Shown: positions 26,865 through 35,726 of the stretch, one piece after another
Layout: each line of letters opens with the position of its first letter
Position numbering within the stretch: position 1 is the first letter of the stretch
Origin: Lentisphaerota bacterium
GTDB taxonomy: Bacteria; Verrucomicrobiota; Lentisphaeria; Victivallales; Victivallaceae
Length of the DNA stretch: 64,000 nucleotides
Direction of reading: 5' to 3'
Assembly: GCA_015061575.1 (NCBI GenBank)
Contig: SUWF01000009.1
Coordinates: 23,572-87,571 of the forward strand
Notes under the pieces: generated by a model
What the model was told of the DNA's origin: nothing
Seen by the model: only the letters and a program-made list of their open reading frames with translations
Database searches by the model: none
Made by a program: the position numbers and the translations under genes

Positions 26865-26892
26865 TTGCCAATTAAGTTTTTTGGTGTATATT
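26865..26892 (+). promoter_or_regulatory. Candidate galE promoter
   Basis: TTGCCA (26865-26870) and TATATT (26887-26892) with a 16-bp spacer lie directly after the mlaD stop. Confidence 0.5.
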
Positions 26893-26940
26893 AGATAGCA
26901 AAGGTATTTTATATACATATATAATGTGTGGAAGAGAAAA

Positions 26941-27927
26941 ATGGAAATAAAAAAAGTTCTGATCACCGGCGGCGCCGGTTACATCGGCAGCGTGTGCGCT
27001 GAGTATTTGCTGGATCGCGGGTTTGAAGTTACGGTGCTGGATGCGTTGATCACCGGCCACCGCAACGCCGTGGATAAACGGGTCAGCGATTTTGTGGAAA
27101 TGAATCTGGAAGATCGCGATGGCTTGATCAAATTGTGCGAAAAAGGTCAGTTTGATGCGATCATGCACTTTGCGGCTTTTTCGCTGGTGGGCGAATCCAT
27201 GCAGGATCCGGGCAAATATTTCCGCAACAATCTGGCCAACGCCATAAATCTGGCGGATGCAGCGGTGGCCGGCAAGGTCAAACGGATCGTGTTTTCCAGC
27301 ACCGCCGCCACTTTCGGCCAGCCGGAAAGCGTGCCGATTGCTGAAGATGCTCCGCAAAAACCGATCAATCCTTACGGCGAGAGCAAACTTTGCTTTGAAA
27401 AAGTTCTGGCCTGGTACAAAGCGATCCATAATATTGATTACACGGCGCTGCGCTACTTTAACGCCGCCGGAGCCAGCGAAAACTTCGGCGAAGATCATGC
27501 GCCGGAAACCCATCTGATCCCCATCATCTTGCAGGTGGCGCAGGGCAAACGCGATAAAATCATGGTCTACGGCAATGATTACGATACCTTCGACGGCAGC
27601 TGCATAAGAGATTACATCCACGTTATCGACTTGGCGCAGGCCCACATGAAAGCGCTTTACGCCCCCGGCAGCGGTCATTATAACCTCGGCACCGGCAACG
27701 GTTTGAGCGTGTTTGAAATCATCGAAGCCGCCCGCCGGGTCACCGGTCACGCCATTCCGGTGGAAATCGCTCCCCGCCGGGCGGGCGATCCGCCGAAACT
27801 CATTGCCGACAGCACCCGGGCCCGGCGCGAACTTGCCTGGCAGCCGGAATTGGAAAATGCCGATGCGATCATCGGATCGGTCTGGAAGTGGATGCAAAAA
27901 AATCCCAACGGTTACAACGACCGGTAA
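26941..27927 (+). CDS. galE: UDP-glucose 4-epimerase
   Basis: The 328-residue protein has the extended-SDR motif VLITGGAGYIGS, the catalytic YGESK (NPYGESKLCFEK), and the FSSTAATFG serine region. YFNAAGA and the GalE tail with DPPKLIADS follow. It interconverts UDP-glucose and UDP-galactose, feeding glycan synthesis. The start is the ATG at 26941 with GGAAGAG upstream; an ATG 15 bp earlier has no site. gpsA follows after 16 bp. Confidence 0.93.
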   Translation: MEIKKVLITGGAGYIGSVCAEYLLDRGFEVTVLDALITGHRNAVDKRVSDFVEMNLEDRDGLIKLCEKGQFDAIMHFAAFSLVGESMQDPGKYFRNNLANAINLADAAVAGKVKRIVFSSTAATFGQPESVPIAEDAPQKPINPYGESKLCFEKVLAWYKAIHNIDYTALRYFNAAGASENFGEDHAPETHLIPIILQVAQGKRDKIMVYGNDYDTFDGSCIRDYIHVIDLAQAHMKALYAPGSGHYNLGTGNGLSVFEIIEAARRVTGHAIPVEIAPRRAGDPPKLIADSTRARRELAWQPELENADAIIGSVWKWMQKNPNGYNDR

Positions 27928-27943
27928 TAACGGGAGAAAATCT

Positions 27944-28942
27944 ATGAAAACAGCGATTTTAAGCGATGGCGGCTGGGGCAGTGCCCTTTCCAGGGTGCTG
28001 GCCGACAACGGTCATCAGGTGGTCATGTGGGGGCCGTTCCCGGAATATTTGCAGGAGATGGCTGCCACTGGCGAAAACCGTAAGTTTCTTAAAGGCATAA
28101 AGTTCCATAGCAATGTAAAATTTGAGCCCAATATGGCGAAAGCTGTAAATGGTGCCGAAATCATTGTGCTGGCCACGCCGACGCAATATCTGCGCAGTGT
28201 GTTGGAACAACTCCAGATTGTCTATCCGGCAGCGTCAGCTCCGCTGCTGGTCAATGTGGCCAAAGGCATCGAGGAAAACAGCTGGCTGCGCATCAGTCAG
28301 ATGGTCAGAGAGTTCTTGCCGGCAGCACCTTATGCAGTGCTTTCCGGCCCCAGCCACGCCGAAGAGGTCGCCCGCATGGTGCCGACGGCGGTGGTGGCAG
28401 CATCCGAAAAAAACGAATATGCGGAATTGGTTCAGAAAGCCTTTATGAACAAGTATTTCCGGGTTTACACAAGTAACGATGTCGTCAGCGTTGAGCTGGG
28501 TGGAGCGTTGAAAAACGTTATCGCCATTGCCGCCGGGATCATCGACGGCATGAAGCTGGGCGACAATCCCAAGGCCGCTTTGATCACCCGGGGGATTGCC
28601 GAAGTCAGCCGTCTGGGCGAAGCGCTGGGCGGCGATCCGCAGACCTTTTCGGGCTTGAGCGGGATCGGCGACTTGATCGTTACCTGCTGCAGCGGCCACA
28701 GCCGCAACCGGCACGTCGGCGAAGAATTGGGCAGGGGGAAAACCTTGCAAACCATTCTTGAAGAAATGGATATGGTGGTTGCCGAAGGTGTGCGCACTTC
28801 CATCGGAGCCTATACCCTCGCCCGCCGGAGCAATGTGGAAACTCCGATCATTGACGAAATTTACAACATAGTTCACAATAATGCCAGTGCCGCTGAGGCT
28901 CTTGAACGGTTGATGAGCCGATCCGGCAAAATGGAATTTTAA
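27944..28942 (+). CDS. gpsA: Glycerol-3-phosphate dehydrogenase (NAD(P)+)
   Basis: A 332-residue protein with an N-terminal Rossmann pattern (ILSDGGWGSALSRVLADNGH, where GxGxxG is slightly altered to GGWGSA as in GpsA) and VNVAKGIEENS. The catalytic SGPSHAEEVA, ELGGALKNVIAIAAGI and FSGLSGIGDLIVTC are all diagnostic of GpsA. It makes sn-glycerol-3-phosphate for phospholipids. The ATG at 27944 has a CGGGAG site; the gene lies in the galE operon. Confidence 0.95.
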   Translation: MKTAILSDGGWGSALSRVLADNGHQVVMWGPFPEYLQEMAATGENRKFLKGIKFHSNVKFEPNMAKAVNGAEIIVLATPTQYLRSVLEQLQIVYPAASAPLLVNVAKGIEENSWLRISQMVREFLPAAPYAVLSGPSHAEEVARMVPTAVVAASEKNEYAELVQKAFMNKYFRVYTSNDVVSVELGGALKNVIAIAAGIIDGMKLGDNPKAALITRGIAEVSRLGEALGGDPQTFSGLSGIGDLIVTCCSGHSRNRHVGEELGRGKTLQTILEEMDMVVAEGVRTSIGAYTLARRSNVETPIIDEIYNIVHNNASAAEALERLMSRSGKMEF

Positions 28943-28958
28943 TACGAAAGGTATGCTA

Positions 28959-29822
28959 ATGAGCAAGTTACGAGTAATGTCCATTATGGCACATCAGGAC
29001 GACTTTGAGTTTGAAGCCGCCGGACTTTTTCTGATGCTGCGCAAACATTATGGGAACGATGTGGAGCTGAAGATCCTGACCACCAGTACCGGTGTAAGCG
29101 GCCATCATATAATGGGTTGTGACGAAACGATCCGGGTTCGGGAAGCCGAAGCCATCGCCAGCGCCAATGTTGTCGGTGCTGAATACGAAAATTTGCGCCA
29201 GCTGGATGGCACCCATATAGCTGCGCAGGTCTTCTGCGACCGCAATATGCTCGGCGGCCTGTGGAACGCCATCCGGGCGTGGGCTCCGGACTATATCGTT
29301 GCGCCGCCGGTAGTTACCAATCCGCTGGCGGGGATCCACATCGACCATCAGCATACTGCTGAAGCGGTGCGTCTGGTAGCTTATCAGCTGGGTGTGCCCA
29401 ACGCTTATCCGACCATGTATCAGCCCCGGGTGCAGGCGTTTCCGGTGCCGACGATCCTCAACTGCCCGGATGCCTACTGCAAAGAAGCCATGTGGCACTT
29501 TGGGGTGGATTGCAACGAAGTCAAAGAGGGCAAGATCAGTATGCTGCTCAAGCACAAATCGCAGGTTTGTGAATGGCTGCCCTTTGTCAACAACCTCAAC
29601 AACACCGATCCGGATCTGGGCGGCGGCGCAGATTGGGACGAAGCAGAATGGCGCAGCAATCTGGACAAACGGGTGAATGCAGTCAATAAACGGCACGGTT
29701 TTGATGATGAAATTTTCCGTGAATACTTTGCCGTGACCCGCTGGGGCTATGTGCCGCCGGCCGAAAAAATCCAGCAGGACTTCCCGTTCCTGTTCTGGAA
29801 TCCGTCAGAACCGCTTAATTAA
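28959..29822 (+). CDS. PIG-L family deacetylase
   Basis: The 287-residue protein has the zinc motif MAHQDDFEFEAAG (H-x-D-D) near the N-terminus and HIDHQHTAEAVR for the third zinc ligand, as in LmbE/PIG-L N-acetylglucosamine deacetylases. Two ATGs are available; 28959 is favoured because AAAGG at 28947-28951 is 7 bp away. It is the third gene of the galE-gpsA transcript. The substrate, a sugar or glycolipid, is unknown. Confidence 0.88.
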   Translation: MSKLRVMSIMAHQDDFEFEAAGLFLMLRKHYGNDVELKILTTSTGVSGHHIMGCDETIRVREAEAIASANVVGAEYENLRQLDGTHIAAQVFCDRNMLGGLWNAIRAWAPDYIVAPPVVTNPLAGIHIDHQHTAEAVRLVAYQLGVPNAYPTMYQPRVQAFPVPTILNCPDAYCKEAMWHFGVDCNEVKEGKISMLLKHKSQVCEWLPFVNNLNNTDPDLGGGADWDEAEWRSNLDKRVNAVNKRHGFDDEIFREYFAVTRWGYVPPAEKIQQDFPFLFWNPSEPLN

Positions 29823-29943
29823 GTGACGGCAAAGTGACGGAAGTATAAAACCAGTTTTTAAGCTCAAAAAATAAAAAGTGACGGATTTTTCCGTCACTTT
29901 TTATTTGTCTTTTACCGGTAAACTGACGGCGTTTTATCCGTCA
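29821..29943. terminator. Cluster of GTGACGG-family repeats between convergent genes
   Basis: Two direct copies (AAGTGACGG at 29821, AAAGTGACGG at 29831) follow the PIG-L stop. A perfect hairpin comes next, AAAAAGTGACGGA (29873-29885) with TCCGTCACTTTTT (29890-29902). A weaker one, TGACGG (29924-29929) with CCGTCA (29938-29943), lies beyond it. They can end transcription from both sides. Confidence 0.7.
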
Positions 29944-29960
29944 ATTTCAAGCGTCAGAAC

Positions 29961-30656
29961 TTACCAGCTCTGGCCTTGTTTTTCAAAGTAGGCCGCCACG
30001 TTCGGCACGATCGGTTTGATCAGCTTTTTGATAGCCTGAGCGTATTCGCGGATCTCCACCTGGGCGTGGTCGCTGTCGCGCAGTTCCAAAAAGTGCAGCA
30101 GGTTCGAGAGGTCAACAGTTCCCCAGAACGTCACCATCATATTCTGCGGCAGCACGCCCCGGGCCTGTTCCCGGCAGACGCCGCTTTCCAGCAGCTTGTT
30201 GTAAAGATCCAAACTGGCCAGATTGTGCTGGCGGATGGCTTCCACGAGTTCCGGAGCTTTGAAATCTTCGTCCACATAAGAGGCCTGCCGGTTGTTCTGG
30301 CTCTGGCGGCGCAGCTGGTTGGGCGCAAAACATTCGAGGTCGATTTCGGTATAACGGCGGGAAATTTCGTTATAGCTCCAGGTGCGGTGGCGGTGCCACT
30401 GGCCGCGGACAAACAGCGGGCAGTGGATGCTGAAAGTAAAGACCAGATGTTCCAGCGGACTGGTGTGGCGGTTGGCAATCAAATATTCCATGAGCACCTT
30501 ATCCCGGTCATCGATTTCGGTCTTGATTTTTCCGAAACTTACTCTGGCGGCGTTGACAATGGTCGCCTCGCTGCCCAGATGGTCGATCAAACCGACCCAG
30601 CCCTGACCGTCAAGCACCTTGACGTGATTTTCCGGCGGTACATTCAAATGCTGCAT
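29961..30656 (-). CDS. thyX: FAD-dependent thymidylate synthase
   Basis: The 231-residue protein contains the ThyX motif as RHRTWSYNEISRRY (residues about 87-100), with HTSPLEH upstream and the C-terminal FLELRDSDHAQVEIREYA. ThyX makes dTMP from dUMP using FADH2 and methylenetetrahydrofolate. The ATG at 30656 is preferred over 30665 because the AAAGGA site is correctly spaced only for it. It stands alone, convergent to the PIG-L gene. Confidence 0.95.
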   Translation of the reverse strand: MQHLNVPPENHVKVLDGQGWVGLIDHLGSEATIVNAARVSFGKIKTEIDDRDKVLMEYLIANRHTSPLEHLVFTFSIHCPLFVRGQWHRHRTWSYNEISRRYTEIDLECFAPNQLRRQSQNNRQASYVDEDFKAPELVEAIRQHNLASLDLYNKLLESGVCREQARGVLPQNMMVTFWGTVDLSNLLHFLELRDSDHAQVEIREYAQAIKKLIKPIVPNVAAYFEKQGQSW

Positions 30657-30812
30657 AATAATCATATCCTTTCTATTCTATTAAAGAAAAATTGCGTTAA
30701 TATATACACTATAAATGTAACACGCTGGTAAATGAAAATCAAATAATTTTTCTCAATATTAACAAAAAGTTGAAAAAAATCGACTAATTTTTGAAAATTT
30801 TGCAGTAAATGA

Positions 30813-30841
30813 TTGCAAAAATCGTCCCGGAGTGCTATTTT
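30813..30841 (+). promoter_or_regulatory. Candidate tpiA-secG promoter
   Basis: TTGCAA (30813-30818) and TATTTT (30836-30841) have 17-bp spacing. The leader is about 85 nt. The AT-rich stretch 30666-30812 otherwise shows no gene. Confidence 0.5.
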
Positions 30842-30931
30842 GTAGAACGCATGTTTATTGCCGTGATTTTCTGACGGCAGAAAATGAGCTGATTACAACC
30901 ATTAACAATAATATATAAAGGAGAAAGAAAA

Positions 30932-31711
30932 ATGGCTCGTAAAGTAATCGTTGCCGGTAACTGGAAAATGAACAAAACCGCTTCTGAAGGCGTGGCTCTG
31001 GTCAATGCCCTCAAACCGTTGGTCGCTGATGTCTGCAGCTGCTGCGCAGAAATCGTGGTCTGCCCGACCTTCACCACGCTCTCCGCTGTGGTCGAAGCCT
31101 GCAAAGGCAGCAACGTCAAAGTCGGCGCCCAGAACGTGCATTGGGCCGAATCCGGTGCTTTTACCGGTGAAATCTCTGCGGCTATGCTCAAAGAAGCCGG
31201 TGTGGAATATGTGATCATCGGTCACAGCGAACGCCGCCAGTATTTCGGCGAAACCGATGCCACGGTCAACAGCCGCCTCAAGGCTGCGGTGGCCGCCGGC
31301 CTTAAACCCATCGTCTGCATCGGCGAAACCCTCGAAGAACGCGAAGGCAACCAGACTGAAGCCGTGCTGGGCAAGCAGATCGAAGATGGTCTGAAAGATC
31401 TCGACGCTGCCACCGTCGGCGCCATGGTGCTGGCTTACGAACCGGTGTGGGCCATTGGTACCGGCAAAACTGCCACCCCCGAAATGGCGCAGGAAACTCA
31501 CGCGTTCATCCGCAGCAAAGTTGCTGAACTTTTCGGCAAAGAAGCTGCTGAAAACGTCCGTATCCAGTACGGCGGCAGCATGAAGCCGGAAAACGCCGAA
31601 GAACTGGTTCGTCAGGCTGATATCGACGGCGGTTTGATCGGTGGTGCCGCTCTCAAGGCCGACAGCTTTGCCGCTCTGGTGAAAAACGCCATCAAGGGTG
31701 CTAACTGCTAA
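30932..31711 (+). CDS. tpiA: Triosephosphate isomerase
   Basis: The 259-residue protein has all catalytic segments: GNWKMNK (Lys), IIGHSERRQYF (His), and AYEPVWAIGTGKTAT (Glu and loop 6). IQYGGSMKP and GGAALK complete the set. It interconverts DHAP and glyceraldehyde-3-phosphate. An AAAGGAG site is close upstream. The G/C-ending codon bias suggests strong expression. secG follows, a linkage seen in many bacteria. Confidence 0.97.
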   Translation: MARKVIVAGNWKMNKTASEGVALVNALKPLVADVCSCCAEIVVCPTFTTLSAVVEACKGSNVKVGAQNVHWAESGAFTGEISAAMLKEAGVEYVIIGHSERRQYFGETDATVNSRLKAAVAAGLKPIVCIGETLEEREGNQTEAVLGKQIEDGLKDLDAATVGAMVLAYEPVWAIGTGKTATPEMAQETHAFIRSKVAELFGKEAAENVRIQYGGSMKPENAEELVRQADIDGGLIGGAALKADSFAALVKNAIKGANC

Positions 31712-31726
31712 GCGCAATAAAATAAA

Positions 31727-31755
31727 TTCCGGACTGGCGGAGAACCGGTCCGGAA
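31727..31755 (+). other. Hairpin in the tpiA-secG spacer
   Basis: TTCCGGACTGG (31727-31737) pairs with CCGGTCCGGAA (31745-31755) through one G-T wobble, loop 7 nt. No T-run follows, so it may moderate rather than stop readthrough into secG. Confidence 0.5.
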
Positions 31756-31774
31756 GCAACATTCAGGTGGTTTT

Positions 31775-32122
31775 ATGGAAATAGTCATGACTGTACTGTA
31801 TGCGCTGGTGATCGTGGTTGCATTGCTTCTGGCGGTGCTCATATTGATCCAGCCGTCCAAGTCCGGTGGTTTCGGCTCGGTTTTCGGCGGCGTTGGCGAA
31901 TCGGTTTTCGGCGCGCGTGCCGGCAGCCATTTGACCAAGGCCACGGTGGTGCTTACGGTGATCTTTTTTGTGCTGTCGCTGACGCTGGCGGCACTGATCG
32001 GTCACAGCCGCAGCGATCGTTCGCTGGTGGATGAAGTTGCCGATGAAGCTGCTCCGGCAGTGGAAAAAGCCGCAGCTCCGGCTGCAGAAGGCGCCAAAGC
32101 TCCTGCGGCAGCAAAGAAATGA
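31775..32122 (+). CDS. secG: Protein translocase subunit SecG
   Basis: The 115-residue protein has two membrane helices (residues 4-24 and about 52-74) around the conserved loop LIQPSKSGGFGSVFGG. SecG sits in the SecYEG channel. The Ala/Pro/Lys-rich tail after residue 85 is low complexity. The ATG at 31775 has an AGGTGG site. It is cotranscribed with tpiA. Confidence 0.92.
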   Translation: MEIVMTVLYALVIVVALLLAVLILIQPSKSGGFGSVFGGVGESVFGARAGSHLTKATVVLTVIFFVLSLTLAALIGHSRSDRSLVDEVADEAAPAVEKAAAPAAEGAKAPAAAKK

Positions 32123-32298
32123 TTACAGTTGGCCGGGACGGTGATTTTTCGCTTTCCGGCAGCTGTTGTTGGCAAAAAAAGCACAGACTTGGTTGAAATA
32201 TGCGGTAATAAAGTCCCTTATAATGGGGAAAAAATTACCCAAGCGGCTTTTTTCGGCCTATTTATTGCGGATTTTTGTCGTTTTATGGGCAAAATAAT

Positions 32299-32327
32299 TT
32301 GCAATAATTTAAAACAAGGAATATTGT
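32299..32327 (+). promoter_or_regulatory. Candidate promoter of the pilus operon
   Basis: TTGCAA (32299-32304) and TATTGT (32322-32327) have 17-bp spacing. The leader to 32491 would be about 155 nt and includes a possible hairpin, GCCGTC (32339-32344) with GACGGC (32360-32365). The rest of 32123-32490 shows no credible gene. Confidence 0.45.
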
Positions 32328-32490
32328 AACTCAGTTGAGCCGTCTTTGGATATTTTTCTGACGGCGCGATGTGCGTGCATTTTATCGGCAGACGGGATCG
32401 GTCCGGAGGGAGGCGGTTCCGGAGAAGGAGCAACTGGCGGAAGTTGATTCCACCAGAAAAAGTCAATCAGGAAAACAAAGCGCAGTAAAT

Positions 32491-34335
32491 ATGGTAAAAG
32501 AGAATACGGTTCTTACAATTGACATCGGCGGTGCCTGTCTGAAAGTGGCGGAGTTTTCTGTCGGCACTACCGGCGATACTATCCAGCTTGAGCGTTATGC
32601 GGTCAAGGAACTCGATATTGAGTTGGCGGAAAGCGATTTTCCGCAGGCTTTTGCCGGAGCGTTCAATGCGCTGATGGAAGAAAATTCGTTTACTTCCCAT
32701 CAGGCCCGGGTATCGATCAGCAGCTTGCATGCATTTCAGCGTTTGAGCAAACTTCCCCCGCTTTTGGGTAACCGTACCCGTGCTGCGCAGGTGGTGGAAG
32801 GTGAAGCCAAACTGACAGTGCCCTATCCGCTGGATGAAGTGCTCTGGGACTATCAGCTGGTCAAATATACCAAGGAATTTGAGGTCGAAAGCGAACCGTC
32901 TGAGGATGGCGAAGCTCCGGCTGAAAAAGTCACCGAAACGGTGGAAGAACTCGAAGCACTCTTCGTAGCGATCAAAGACGATCTGGCCACAGCGATCTGC
33001 ACGGTGCTGCTGGATGCGGATATAGATGTGCTTTCTGTAGAAGTATCGCCCACAGCGCTTTACAATGCGGCCCGGGCCAATATGTTTGGCGAAGATACTT
33101 GCGATATGATCCTTGACCTCGGCGGGCGCGGTTCCAATTTGATAATCATGGATGGCGACCGTGTCTTTATCCGCTCGATCCCGATCGGCGGCAACACCAT
33201 TACCCAGCAGATCGCCAAAGAATTCAGCATTGCGTTGGAAGATGCCGAAGAAATGAAGCGCAAACACGGTTTTGTGGCGCTGGGTGGTGCTTATGAAGAT
33301 TCCGACTCCGAAGTTGCGGCCACGATCTCCAAGATCGCCCGTAACGTTATGACCCGTCTGCATGGCGAAATCAACCGTTCGATCAACGCATGGCGTTCGA
33401 TGTTCGGCGGCAATCGTCCGCAGGCGTTGTTTATTTCCGGCGGCAGTTCGATCATTCCCTATGTGCCGCACTTTTTGAACGAAAAACTGGGGTTGGAAGT
33501 CAGCTTTTTGAATACTTTTCCGGTGATCAATTTCAGCGACAGCATCGACAAGCAGGAGTTGCTGGAAGTTGCCCACCTTTTCCCGCCGCTGATCGGTTTG
33601 GCGGTGCGGCACATCCGTACCTGCCCGGTCGAAATCGCGCTGATCCCCAAAATCATCCGCACGACCCGTGATCTGCAGAAAAAGAAACCGTATTTCTATG
33701 CCAGTGCTGTTTGTGCATTGCTCTGTCTTCTGGTGTTTTACGGCGGGGTAAGCGCCCGAACTTTGTATGACCGCCGGTTGGAAATGATGGCGGGTGCCAA
33801 GCTCAACAGTGCGCAGGAAACTGCCGATCAAATCAAAAAACTGGTGCGTGAACTCAATGGAGTCAGCGATCAGTACAACAGCTTGTACCGCATTGCCGAA
33901 CAGCGCGGCATGTGGATGAATCTGCTCAATGAGCTGCAGAAATGCGCTCCGCCGAATATGTGGTTTACCCAGATCGACGGCATCAAGGAATATTCCACTG
34001 GCAATGCTGCCGCCGCTCCGGCCCAGCCGGATCCGGGGATGATGGATCCCGGCATGATGGACCCCGGCATGATGGATCCGGGGATGATGGAAGCGCCACC
34101 GCCGCCGCCGAACGAAGTGGCGTGGCTGCGGCTCAAGGGGCACTCGCTGAAAATGGACATCAACGATTCCAAGAGCGTGGAGGATTATTTCCGGGAAAAT
34201 CTGCAGAAATCGCCGATGTTCGCTATGGAAGATGCAGCCAATTACAAGAGTCCGGTACTGGTGTTGGACCAGGATAAAAATAACGTGACCAGTTTTGTGA
34301 TCTACGTTAAGCTCAAGAATCCTATCAAGCAGTAG
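32491..34335 (+). CDS. pilM: PilM-like pilus assembly protein with fused GspL/PilN-like part (Amuc_1101-like)
   Basis: A 614-residue protein. Residues 1-390 are an actin-like ATPase of the PilM/FtsA type (TVLTIDIGGACLKVAEFS, CDMILDLGGRGSNLIIMDG, ALFISGGSSIIPYVPHF). One membrane helix lies near residues 403-423 (FYASAVCALLCLLVFYGGV). A coiled-coil and periplasmic part like PilN/GspL follows and contains four DPGMM repeats. The usual separate pilN function therefore appears joined to pilM. The ATG at 32491 matches the domain start, though its ribosome-binding site is weak; a GTG at 32371 would add 40 residues. It is the first gene of a five-gene pilus operon. Confidence 0.82.
   Translation: MVKENTVLTIDIGGACLKVAEFSVGTTGDTIQLERYAVKELDIELAESDFPQAFAGAFNALMEENSFTSHQARVSISSLHAFQRLSKLPPLLGNRTRAAQVVEGEAKLTVPYPLDEVLWDYQLVKYTKEFEVESEPSEDGEAPAEKVTETVEELEALFVAIKDDLATAICTVLLDADIDVLSVEVSPTALYNAARANMFGEDTCDMILDLGGRGSNLIIMDGDRVFIRSIPIGGNTITQQIAKEFSIALEDAEEMKRKHGFVALGGAYEDSDSEVAATISKIARNVMTRLHGEINRSINAWRSMFGGNRPQALFISGGSSIIPYVPHFLNEKLGLEVSFLNTFPVINFSDSIDKQELLEVAHLFPPLIGLAVRHIRTCPVEIALIPKIIRTTRDLQKKKPYFYASAVCALLCLLVFYGGVSARTLYDRRLEMMAGAKLNSAQETADQIKKLVRELNGVSDQYNSLYRIAEQRGMWMNLLNELQKCAPPNMWFTQIDGIKEYSTGNAAAAPAQPDPGMMDPGMMDPGMMDPGMMEAPPPPPNEVAWLRLKGHSLKMDINDSKSVEDYFRENLQKSPMFAMEDAANYKSPVLVLDQDKNNVTSFVIYVKLKNPIKQ
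34030..34089 (+). repeat. Four 15-bp coding repeats (DPGMM) inside pilM
   Basis: Four consecutive 15-bp units encode Asp-Pro-Gly-Met-Met; the fourth ends just before Glu-Ala and a Pro run. Synonymous differences (ccg ggg / ccc ggc) show the units are not brand new. Copy number may vary by slippage. Confidence 0.8.
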
Positions 34336-34351
34336 TGAGGCGTGTGAAGAT

Positions 34352-35710
34352 ATGAATCGTTTTATCAGAAAGAATCTGTTTCTCGTCGGCGTGATGGGAC
34401 TTTCAGTGCTGGGTATCGTGGTGCTGCTGGTGCTGTCGGTAACGCAGTACATCGAAATGAGCAAGTATATCAGCAAAACCGCTGAGATGCGTAAAAAGAA
34501 CGAAACTCTGATGCGTCAGCGTCCGCCTGCAGTGCAGGAAAATATTGAGCTGGTACAGAAAGATATTACCGGTTATGCACTTAAAGCGGAAGAGCTGAAA
34601 AATTATTTTGGCCATCCGCTCTACCCGGCGCTGGTGAAGTTTTGTGCCGAGCTGAAGGTAACGCCGGATGAATTGCGGAAAAATTTCCGTGAGTTCTGGG
34701 AAAAAGAAAAGGAATCTCAGGGTCCCCGCGAACAGACCTACCGCCGCTACCGGGCCACCTGCGGCGTGCCTTTGGGGCAGGCCAATGAAAATGCCAAAAA
34801 GCTTTGGGAGGTCGATGCCTGGAACGCCGCAATGGAAGTGTTTGTGGAAGCTGCGCAGAGCACTACGATGGAAAAAATTGACGACCGCAACAGCGAAGAA
34901 ATTTTTCTTTCTGCGCTGGGTTTGCCCCGTAATCTGGGTAAGTCGCAGCTGCGTTTGGAAGCCTTTGCCCGGGATATGCAGGCTCAGGTGGTGGATCTGC
35001 TGACCGAAAAGAACGATATATCCATGCTCGGTGTGTACTTCAACCAGCATGATGTGGCTCCGATCAAGACCAATAAGGATTTTGTCGATCAAAGCGACCG
35101 GCGCAAGGATGGTGAAAACAGCACCACCGGCGGCGGCTCGGCATCTCCAGCCGGCGAAAGCAGCGGCGGTGAAGGCGAGAAAAAAGAAGCCGAACCATCT
35201 GACGTTATCCGCAATTGGGAGATCATCTGCGACCTGGCGCAGCGCATGGTCAAGGCCAAAATCGACTCCGTGGAAGAAATTTCCTACAAAGATATGGTTG
35301 GCCGGGAAGACAGCGGCTGCCGTTTTTACACCTACACGGTGTCGCTTATCGGCAGCGAAAAAGAACTGCGTACTTTCCTGAATCTGCTGAATAACGCCTA
35401 CACCGGCAACCGGGTGTATGTAGTGCGCAATATTGTCTGGGAAAAGCAGGAAGACCAGATCCAGGATATCATCGATGCAGCGCAGGGTATTCTGGGCAAT
35501 CAGAACGAAGAAGCGGCCAAGCTGGCCAGCCGCGGCAATGACGAAAATGTTGATTTCGGCGGCGGCAATCAGGCCAAGCAGCAGCAGCTTCAGCACAATT
35601 ACTATGTTGAAGTCGATGAATACAAAGAATGTGTGGCCGGGCGCAGCAATGTTTGTTCGGCAACGATAGTCCTGGACTATGTGGTCTACAGCGGCAATAT
35701 ATTGAAATAA
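34352..35710 (+). CDS. Amuc_1100-like pilus accessory membrane protein
   Basis: A 452-residue protein with a short cytoplasmic start, one membrane helix (LFLVGVMGLSVLGIVVLLVLS), and a coiled-coil region (residues 35-75). A large periplasmic part follows, with a Ser/Gly/Glu linker near 250-280. A C-terminal ferredoxin-like domain carries FYTYTVSLIGSEKELRTFLN. This layout and the position after pilM match PilO/Amuc_1100-type proteins of PVC pilus operons. It should bridge the inner-membrane platform and the secretin. The assignment rests on layout and synteny, not on an alignment. Confidence 0.65.
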   Translation: MNRFIRKNLFLVGVMGLSVLGIVVLLVLSVTQYIEMSKYISKTAEMRKKNETLMRQRPPAVQENIELVQKDITGYALKAEELKNYFGHPLYPALVKFCAELKVTPDELRKNFREFWEKEKESQGPREQTYRRYRATCGVPLGQANENAKKLWEVDAWNAAMEVFVEAAQSTTMEKIDDRNSEEIFLSALGLPRNLGKSQLRLEAFARDMQAQVVDLLTEKNDISMLGVYFNQHDVAPIKTNKDFVDQSDRRKDGENSTTGGGSASPAGESSGGEGEKKEAEPSDVIRNWEIICDLAQRMVKAKIDSVEEISYKDMVGREDSGCRFYTYTVSLIGSEKELRTFLNLLNNAYTGNRVYVVRNIVWEKQEDQIQDIIDAAQGILGNQNEEAAKLASRGNDENVDFGGGNQAKQQQLQHNYYVEVDEYKECVAGRSNVCSATIVLDYVVYSGNILK

Positions 35711-35726
35711 CAACGGTGGTGGCATT

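Noticed and set aside
32129..32329. Small plus-strand frame after secG
   Set aside because: It starts 7 bp after secG without a ribosome-binding site and covers the likely pilus-operon promoter.
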